A stretch of 64,000 nt of DNA, from positions 62,001 to 126,000 of the forward strand of contig JAFDZC010000005.1 in the NCBI GenBank assembly GCA_018267095.1. The letters run 5' to 3'. A program made the position numbers and the translations under genes. Shown here in pieces: positions 58,053-64,000 of this stretch (position 1 is the stretch's first letter; each line of letters starts with the position of its first letter). The notes beneath the pieces are model-generated. The model was not told the DNA's origin. It made no database searches and was given only the letters and a program-made list of their open reading frames with translations. The DNA comes from Bacteroidota bacterium (lineage in GTDB: Bacteria > Bacteroidota > Bacteroidia > Flavobacteriales > Flavobacteriaceae).

Positions 58053-58957
58053 AAGCCGGGTTTGTTTTTAACCGCAATGAGTTCGGCCGCCACACTGATG
58101 GCAATTTCCTGCGCGGTTTCGCTTTTGATGTCCAAACCAATCGGGGCGCGCAGTTGTGACCACTGTTCAGAAGTAAATCCTTCTGAAAGCAAATCGTTTT
58201 TTAGGGTTTCGATTTTTTCGCGGCTGCCCATCATGCCTAAATATTTATAGGAACGTCTGATCAATCGACGAATGATGACGCCGTCGGTGCGATATCCAAA
58301 CGACATAATCACCACATAAACCGCATCGCCTTCGGGGATGTATTGCTCAATTTCTTCGAAAGCTACCGTCGTTTTATGGTGCGCAAACGCATTGGCTTGC
58401 ATGGTATTGAGGTTTTCGCGGTGATCCAAAATATGGATCTCAAAATCGAGTCGCGACAATACTTCGCTTAACGCTAAACCCACGTGGCCGCCGCCAATGA
58501 TGTATACTTGCGCTTGTTTTTTGAGGGTTTCTTGATAACACCAAACCGCAGCTTCTGGTTGCAGAAGCGAAATCCCTGAATCGCTAAAAAAAACTTCTGA
58601 TTTGTGGTCAGAAATAATATCCGATAACAACGATAAATGCTTTGAATCAAGATCGAAAAAAGCAATGTTTTGTTGGCCAGAACATATCATGCCTGACTGA
58701 TTCTGCGCTGCTGATTTGTCGTGGATTTGCAACTTGGTGAAGGGTAAAAAGCGTTCTCCTTGCAGCAAACTGCGCGCATATTCGACGAGCTTGTGTTCCA
58801 TGATACCGCCGCCAATGGTTCCGAACATTTGATTTTCAGAAACCACCATTTTAAAACCGGTTCGCCCCGGACTGCTCCCCTGGTGGCTAATAACTACCAT
58901 CAAAACACAGCGTTTCTTTTGCTGCAACCAAGCATGAATAGTAGCGAACACATCCAT
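58049..58957 (-). CDS. xdhC: xanthine dehydrogenase accessory protein XdhC
   Basis: A 302-residue protein that binds and sulfurates the molybdenum cofactor and inserts it into xanthine dehydrogenase. N-terminal VISHQGSSPGRTGFKMVVSE, the middle GGGIMEHKLVEYA, and the Rossmann part VYIIGGGHVGLALSEVLSRL with MMGSREKIETLK near the end are the family marks. Start ATG at 58957 is ten bases after the xdhB stop. Confidence 0.9.
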   Translation of the reverse strand: MDVFATIHAWLQQKKRCVLMVVISHQGSSPGRTGFKMVVSENQMFGTIGGGIMEHKLVEYARSLLQGERFLPFTKLQIHDKSAAQNQSGMICSGQQNIAFFDLDSKHLSLLSDIISDHKSEVFFSDSGISLLQPEAAVWCYQETLKKQAQVYIIGGGHVGLALSEVLSRLDFEIHILDHRENLNTMQANAFAHHKTTVAFEEIEQYIPEGDAVYVVIMSFGYRTDGVIIRRLIRRSYKYLGMMGSREKIETLKNDLLSEGFTSEQWSQLRAPIGLDIKSETAQEIAISVAAELIAVKNKPGL

Positions 58958-58967
58958 AAATAGTGAT

Positions 58968-61208
58968 TTATCGGTATAAATCCGTCAAGATTTTCTCGGG
59001 TGTATACGGTGCATCGACTGCTAAATCTGCCTTCGGATTGAACGCCCGCACCGCATCGCGCAATGCAAAATAAGCCCCTATTCCGTACATGAGTGGCGGC
59101 TCACCAACTGCTTTTGATTTTTTGATGGCGAGTTCGTGTCCTTCGGTTTCTAGATGCGCCACCATGATTTTTTTTGGCACCGAGTAAATATCGGGTACTT
59201 TATAAGTCGATAAGGCATTGGACATCAATCGGCCTTCTTTGTTGTAGACAATTTCTTCGAGTGTCATCCAACCGATTCCTTGGACCAATCCGCCTTCAAT
59301 CTGACCGTTGTCAATGTCTTTGTTCATGCTTTTGCCAAAGTCATGCACCAATTGCACCGAATCAAATTCATAGGTTCCGCGCAAGCAATCAACCGTTACT
59401 TCAAAAAGAGCAGTTCCGTAGACATGATAAGCAAACGGATGTCCTTTTTCTTTGGTTTTATCGTAGTGAATCGTTGGCGTGGCATAATGGGCGTTTTCAG
59501 TCAAAGCAACGCGTTGGGTAAAGGCTTTGAGCACCAAATCTTTCCAAGTCATGCCGGTAGGTTTTCCGTCGGCCAAAACTTGACCTGAATCAAAAGTGAT
59601 ATTTCCGCTGTGGTCTTGCGAGGCCACTGCTTTAAGTCGCTCGGCCAGTGCGTTACAAGCCAGTTCCAAAGCTTTTCCGTTTAAGTCGGCACCGGCGCTG
59701 GCTGCAGTAGGCGACGTATTGGCCACACGCAAGGTATTGGTCGATTCGATGCGAACGAGCGAAGGCGCAATACCGAAAATTTCTGAAGCAATCTGCACCA
59801 TTTTGGTGTTGACGCCCTGTCCCATCTCGACGGCTCCGGTACTGACCACCACACTGCTGTCGTGGTAAATATGCACCAAAGCGCGCGCGTGGTTCATCAT
59901 GGTATTGGTAAACGAAATGCCAAAACAAATCGGTTGAACCGCTAGGCCTTTTTTAAAGCGATGATTGTTTTTGTTGAACTCAGCAATACGCTGTTTTTGC
60001 TGATCGTAATCGTACATTTCCATACAGCTTTTCCAAGCGTGATGTGCTTGGGTTTGTGTTAGGATTTGTCCGTAAGAAAGTTCGTCTCCATCTTGAACTA
60101 AATTTTTCTGTTGAATTTCGGCCGAGCTCACACCGAGGGTTTCTGCGGCTTTGACTATCGCAGCTTCAATCACGAATTTACCTTGCGGGCCGCCAAAACC
60201 TCTAAAAGCGGTATTGGGTGGTAAATTGGTTTTACAGCTGTAAGCCGTGGCTAAAACATTCGGTATGAAATAAGCATTGGTAGAATGAAAAAGCGTTCGT
60301 TCCATGACCGCCGGAGACAAATCAGCCGCAGCGCCCGCATTCTGGTAATGCGTCACTTCATAAGCGATGATTTTTAAATCTTTGCTCAAACCAATTTTAA
60401 AATCGGCCGAATACGGATGGCGTTTTCCGGTCATGCGCATATCGTCCATACGATGCAAAGACATCTTGACCGGACGCTGTAAAATTTGCGCGGCCATCGC
60501 CACCATCACCGCCCACGGAGTTGCTTGATCTTCTTTTCCGCCAAAGCCACCGCCGAGGCGAACCGTATCAATCTCAACTTTGTGCATCGGAATGCCCAAC
60601 ACTTGGGCCACCATGCGCTGAACGGCTGTCGGGCCTTGGGTAGAAGATGAAATCACAATGCTGCCGTCTTCTTTTGGTCGGGCATACGCACCTTGGGTTT
60701 CGATGTACAAATGCTCTTGACCGTTGACATCGCTGCGGCCTTCAATGATGTGTTCACACTGCGCCCAAGCCTGAGCCGTATCGCCCAAACGAAAAGTACG
60801 CGGTGGAATAATGAGTTTATTTTTGGCTTGTGCCTCGCGCGGATCGGTAATAACTTCAAGCAATTCGTACTCAACTTTGATTAGTTGGGCAACCATGCGG
60901 CAATGATACTCTGAATCACCCACAATAATAGCAATGACTTGTCCGCGAAAATGAACTTCACCGTCGGCCAACAAAGGCTCATCAGGGATAATTCCGCCAA
61001 TTTGATTGAGTCCGGGCACATCTTGAGCTGTGAGAATCGCTGTGATTCCCGTTGCTTTTTTTGCCTCGGACAAATCGAGTGATTTGATTTTGGCATGAGC
61101 CACGGTCGCATCAAACGGAAGCGCATACAAGGTTCCGTATTGCTCGCGTAAATCGTCGAGGTAAATAGATTTTCCTTGAACGTGGTTGTGAGCGTCTATA
61201 TTGATCAT
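58968..61208 (-). CDS. xdhB: xanthine dehydrogenase molybdopterin-binding subunit
   Basis: A 746-residue large subunit with the molybdenum cofactor. Conserved segments: LGGGFGGKEDQATPWAVMVA, FRGFGGPQGKFVIEAAIV, GAVEMGQGVNTKM and KAVGEPPLMYGIGAYFAL, which carries the catalytic glutamate (Glu of GEPPL). It oxidises hypoxanthine/xanthine to urate. The start overlaps the stop of the small subunit gene in ATGA. Length fits bacterial two-subunit enzymes. Confidence 0.93.
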   Translation of the reverse strand: MINIDAHNHVQGKSIYLDDLREQYGTLYALPFDATVAHAKIKSLDLSEAKKATGITAILTAQDVPGLNQIGGIIPDEPLLADGEVHFRGQVIAIIVGDSEYHCRMVAQLIKVEYELLEVITDPREAQAKNKLIIPPRTFRLGDTAQAWAQCEHIIEGRSDVNGQEHLYIETQGAYARPKEDGSIVISSSTQGPTAVQRMVAQVLGIPMHKVEIDTVRLGGGFGGKEDQATPWAVMVAMAAQILQRPVKMSLHRMDDMRMTGKRHPYSADFKIGLSKDLKIIAYEVTHYQNAGAAADLSPAVMERTLFHSTNAYFIPNVLATAYSCKTNLPPNTAFRGFGGPQGKFVIEAAIVKAAETLGVSSAEIQQKNLVQDGDELSYGQILTQTQAHHAWKSCMEMYDYDQQKQRIAEFNKNNHRFKKGLAVQPICFGISFTNTMMNHARALVHIYHDSSVVVSTGAVEMGQGVNTKMVQIASEIFGIAPSLVRIESTNTLRVANTSPTAASAGADLNGKALELACNALAERLKAVASQDHSGNITFDSGQVLADGKPTGMTWKDLVLKAFTQRVALTENAHYATPTIHYDKTKEKGHPFAYHVYGTALFEVTVDCLRGTYEFDSVQLVHDFGKSMNKDIDNGQIEGGLVQGIGWMTLEEIVYNKEGRLMSNALSTYKVPDIYSVPKKIMVAHLETEGHELAIKKSKAVGEPPLMYGIGAYFALRDAVRAFNPKADLAVDAPYTPEKILTDLYR

Positions 61209-62608
61209 ATCAAATCTTGCATGTTTAGTTGGTTCGGAAACAACGACAAAAAGTGTCCGAAGAACAATTGTCGGGCGAGTAATCGTTTGTATTCTTGGGT
61301 TCCGCGCGCATCGCTAATCGGCGAAAGTTCGGTTTGCAAAATCGCTTCGGCCTCGCGAAGGGTTTGTGCACTAAGTTTTTTTCCGATGAGATAATCCGCC
61401 GTAGCCGAAAGGTATAATGGCGTTGGTCCTACACCGCCCATCGATAGATGCGCTTCGGTAATTTGATCAGCACTCATTTGCAAACTAATCGCCGTGTTCA
61501 CGCTGGCAATGTCCAGGTATTGTCGCTTGCACACTTTGTCAAAATAAAACAATCGCTGCATCGGCAACTCAAAAGTAATTTGACTGATGATTTCCTGCGG
61601 TTGTTTGTCTAAAGTTTTATAGCCGAGGTAAAACGAGCGCAAAGGCAGTTTTCGTGTGGCTTTAGTAATTGAATTTTGTAGCGTTATCTCGGCGTTGAGT
61701 GCCAACAAAATTGCTGTAAAATCGCCAATCGGAGAGGCATTCGCTAAGTTTCCGGCAATGGTTCCGATGTTGCGAATCGGTGTGGACGAAATGAGTTTTA
61801 AAAATCGATGCCACTCAGGAATGCGTTCTAACATAAACGGATGTTCCATGAGTTGGGTCACGGTGACCGATCCGCCCAAGGTTACCTGATGGCCGCTGAT
61901 TTGAATTTGACTCAGTTCAGAATGGTTGAACAAATAATCGAGTTCGAGTCCGTGCAGTTGATCGTGCTTTTGCACATATAAATCAGTTCCGCCGCCCACA
62001 GCTAGTTGACCGGATGTGGCCGGAACTTCGGCTGAAATCAAGGCCAATCGCTCGGGAATTTCTAGGAAATAATCTGGAATAAATTGGTTTTCTATCAACC
62101 AAGACAAAGGTTGTTGCGCGTCTTTGTTTTGCAACTCTTCGGCCACCAAAGCCGCAGCGCGCTCAATAGATTTGTATCCGGTGCAACGACAAATATTGCC
62201 GTCAATGGCGCTGATGACTTCGTCGGTAGTGGATGCAGAACAAGTAAGTGCATATCCGCTAAGTGAATTCACGAATCCCGGTGTACAAAAACCGCATTGA
62301 GTTCCGGAGCATTGCACCATGGCCTGTTGCACTTTGTTGAGTCCGTTGGGCAAATTGACGCCTTCAACGGTGACCACATGTTTTCCGTGAATGTTAGCCA
62401 ACGGAGTCAAGCACGATGTAGCACTCATATAATTAACCGAACCTTCGGATGATGCACCAATTAAAACCGTACACGCACCACAATCGCCTTCGCGACAACC
62501 AATCTTGGTTCCGCGCAGGTTTTGTTCATAGCGGATAAAATCGAGTAAAGTCGTGGCCGGATGCACCTCGGTCTGGATGAGTTCTTGATTGAGTAGAAAT
62601 TGAATCAT
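61205..62608 (-). CDS. xdhA: xanthine dehydrogenase small subunit (Fe-S and FAD)
   Basis: A 467-residue subunit. The plant-type 2Fe-2S cluster uses Cys38, Cys43, Cys46 and Cys66. The second cluster uses Cys105/Cys108 (QCGFC) and Cys140/Cys142 (CRC). The FAD domain follows (about 200-360: LAVGGGTDLYV, TIAGNLANASPIGDF). It channels electrons from the Mo site to NAD+. It starts seven bases after the guanine deaminase stop. Confidence 0.93.
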   Translation of the reverse strand: MIQFLLNQELIQTEVHPATTLLDFIRYEQNLRGTKIGCREGDCGACTVLIGASSEGSVNYMSATSCLTPLANIHGKHVVTVEGVNLPNGLNKVQQAMVQCSGTQCGFCTPGFVNSLSGYALTCSASTTDEVISAIDGNICRCTGYKSIERAAALVAEELQNKDAQQPLSWLIENQFIPDYFLEIPERLALISAEVPATSGQLAVGGGTDLYVQKHDQLHGLELDYLFNHSELSQIQISGHQVTLGGSVTVTQLMEHPFMLERIPEWHRFLKLISSTPIRNIGTIAGNLANASPIGDFTAILLALNAEITLQNSITKATRKLPLRSFYLGYKTLDKQPQEIISQITFELPMQRLFYFDKVCKRQYLDIASVNTAISLQMSADQITEAHLSMGGVGPTPLYLSATADYLIGKKLSAQTLREAEAILQTELSPISDARGTQEYKRLLARQLFFGHFLSLFPNQLNMQDLI

Positions 62609-62615
62609 ACTGGTT

Positions 62616-63095
62616 TTAGTATTCTATTTTGTCTTGGCTTGAGGCCCACAAACGGAAAGCTTCCAAGGCTTCTTCGCGCATGAATTGTTCGGTTACCAAT
62701 TTGCGGTTGGCATACGGAAGTTCTAGCTCTTCATAGATGAATTGATCATCAAAATTGATATCGGCCGCATCTTTTTTGGTATTGGCAAAATACATTTTAT
62801 CAGGTCTGGCCCAGTAAATCGCGCCCAAACACATCGGGCAAGGTTCGCAACTGGTGTAGATTTCGCAACCGTCTAATTGAAAAGTGCCTAGTTCTTTACA
62901 GGCATTTCGGATGGCCACCACCTCGGCATGGGCTGTGGGATCGTTGGTAGAGGTAACGCCGTTGGCTCCGCGGGCGATGATTTTTCCGTCTTTGACGATG
63001 ACCGCGCCAAACGGACCTCCGTTGCCACTTTTTACATTTTCAATTGACAGGCGAATGGCTTCCTGCATAAACTCGGTTTGTTTGTCTAAACACAT
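62616..63095 (-). CDS. guaD: guanine deaminase, first gene of the purine operon
   Basis: A 159-residue cytidine-deaminase-fold enzyme turning guanine into xanthine. Zinc ligands: HAE (His56, Glu58) and PCPMC (Cys86, Cys89). The segment YWARPDKMYFANTKKDAADI and the C-terminal tail ending DKIEY match bacterial guanine deaminase rather than TadA. The minus-strand TATATTTA at 63119-63112 is close to the -7 consensus and 17 bases upstream of the ATG, so it may drive the whole 17-kb operon. Confidence 0.9.
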   Translation of the reverse strand: MCLDKQTEFMQEAIRLSIENVKSGNGGPFGAVIVKDGKIIARGANGVTSTNDPTAHAEVVAIRNACKELGTFQLDGCEIYTSCEPCPMCLGAIYWARPDKMYFANTKKDAADINFDDQFIYEELELPYANRKLVTEQFMREEALEAFRLWASSQDKIEY

Positions 63096-63537
63096 AAAAA
63101 TTAATTTGGGGTAAATATAAATAAAAGTTGATTTGACGATTCATAAGTGTTGATAGAAATAGCCGGATAATGAGTTTAGGAAGTTGAGAAGTTTAGCGAG
63201 AAGGTTTATGAATTGACAACCGACAACATAAAACATCAGCTTCTGATTGAAGCCTATGTTTCTGTGAGCGGCTTGCGTGAGCGATTGAAGCTAAGTGCCG
63301 CGCACTGCGAAAAGCGCGACCCGCAGGGACACGCCCAAATAATAACCAACCGATGACTGAAGACCGACGACTGACAGCTCAAAATTGTCGAATATATTCT
63401 ACAAAAACTAAGGAAATATATTACGGATTTATTGATTGCTTCCTGTATTTTTGTCGATAGATAATCATTTGAGATTGTTTGACAACTGCCCCACCATCTA
63501 CCCTGCTGCTGATTGTTGAAAATCAAATAGATTGTTA
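63096..63537. repeat. gene-free stretch with dispersed-repeat fragments
   Basis: Holds the likely purine operon promoter (63112-63119), then GAGCGGCTTGCGTGAGCGAT and GACCCGCAGGGACACGCCC (63318-63336), the latter shared with 15014-15032. ACCGATGACTGAAGACCGAC and CGACTGACAGCTC echo the ACAACTGACGACCGAAAAT words of the 17-18 kb repeats. The short open frames here are not convincing. Confidence 0.5.
63446..63453 (+). promoter_or_regulatory. -7 box for the right-edge gene
   Basis: TATTTTTG, a perfect TAnnTTTG, about 85 bases before the likely TTG start at 63538. Confidence 0.4.
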
Positions 63538-64000
63538 TTGAAATCGTTTTTTACTAAGCCCCTCGAATTTCGCCACCGAAAAGTGGTGCATTATACTTTA
63601 TTGGCGTGTATGCTACTATTGCAGTTATTGGCTGTGGTGGTTTGGTATCAGGAAACCTATGGCGCAAAGAAAACCCGGCGCGCCTTTGACCATTGGACAC
63701 AAGCCAATGCCGTGAATCGTTGGACTGATCAATTGATTGCGGCTTTATTTGATGCGCAACTGCATTTTCACAACTATACCGAGCACGGAACAGCCGAATC
63801 GCTCAAAGCTTATCGCCAATCGTTATCGGTAGCCGCGCAAGCCAGCGACAGCCTGAAGTTGGCTCCAAAAAAACTGGATGATTTTGCCGCGGTGGTGAGT
63901 CAACAAAAGCAAACGCAAGCCTTTATTGAATCGCTCAAAAAGCAAATTGACGATCAGTTATCACAGCAAACTTCAGAAAAAAAATTGGGGAACACCGCGC
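63538..64000 (+). CDS. N-terminal part of a membrane-anchored sensor-like protein (continues beyond window)
   Basis: The open frame from TTG at 63538 runs to the right edge (154 codons). A membrane helix (about 23-37, LLLQLLAVVVWYQE) follows a basic start, MKSFFTKPLEFRHRKVVHYT. Then comes a long helical outer part (RAFDHWTQANAVNRWTDQLI, FHNYTEHGTAESLKAYRQSL) with the spacing of a CHASE3-type periplasmic sensor. It may be a histidine kinase or chemoreceptor, but the diagnostic C-terminal domain is outside the window. No ATG is available in frame before residue 28; other TTG starts lie just upstream. Confidence 0.5.
   Translation, partial: MKSFFTKPLEFRHRKVVHYTLLACMLLLQLLAVVVWYQETYGAKKTRRAFDHWTQANAVNRWTDQLIAALFDAQLHFHNYTEHGTAESLKAYRQSLSVAAQASDSLKLAPKKLDDFAAVVSQQKQTQAFIESLKKQIDDQLSQQTSEKKLGNTA

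Overview
The window looks like a chromosome segment of a Bacteroidota bacterium of the Flavobacterium type. The evidence is AT-rich intergenic DNA, Bacteroidota -7 boxes (TAnnTTTG) in front of many genes, two secreted nucleases with type IX secretion C-terminal sorting domains, several SCK/SCQ/SCS-type lipoproteins, and typical family markers (DUF4920, DUF4293, a Rho with a low-complexity insert, FISUMP domains, MnmD, CCC-motif membrane protein). No rRNA, complete tRNA, CRISPR array, integrase or transposase was seen.

Layout. 0-17 kb is mostly housekeeping: mnmD (partial), two lipoproteins, ilvE, a MazG-type pyrophosphohydrolase, dipeptidyl-peptidase III, an SRPBCC membrane protein, an ECF sigma factor locus with its likely anti-sigma and Spy-like partners, the K+ transporter Kup, an RsmB-type rRNA methyltransferase, two T9SS-exported endonuclease I paralogues, rho and a DUF4293 protein. 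17.3-31.8 kb is an accessory region, full of dispersed intergenic repeats (at least six families). It carries a phosphodiesterase, a double-FISUMP lipoprotein, a beta-barrel protein, an unknown lipoprotein and a seven-gene type I restriction-modification operon. 31.8-46 kb returns to core genes: truA, an ABC exporter, two PAP2 phosphatases, lpdA, a GH13 lipoprotein, a cysteine desulfurase, an Smr protein, small membrane proteins, ornithine aminotransferase, DUF1003 and an orphan histidine kinase. 46.2-63.1 kb is one long minus-strand operon. The right edge holds the start of a membrane sensor-like protein.

Two systems stand out. (1) The hsd operon (30234 down to 22791) reads hsdM - hsdS - predicted toxin - XRE antitoxin - SecB-like protein - hsdR - a protein with an IF2_N-like start and a DUF6011-like zinc tail. 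The three genes between hsdS and hsdR look like a toxin-antitoxin-chaperone (TAC) module, translationally coupled inside the restriction operon. (2) The 63095-46257 operon encodes guanine deaminase, xanthine dehydrogenase (two subunits plus XdhC), molybdenum cofactor synthesis (moeA, moaD, moeB-rhodanese, moaE, moaCB, moaA), a TauE-type exporter, allantoinase, allantoicase, the cytochrome-linked urate hydroxylase PuuD, a UraD-UraH fusion and a CitE-like DUF6986 enzyme. Together they give a route guanine > xanthine > urate > allantoin > allantoate > ureidoglycolate + urea, with the Mo cofactor supplied by the same transcript.
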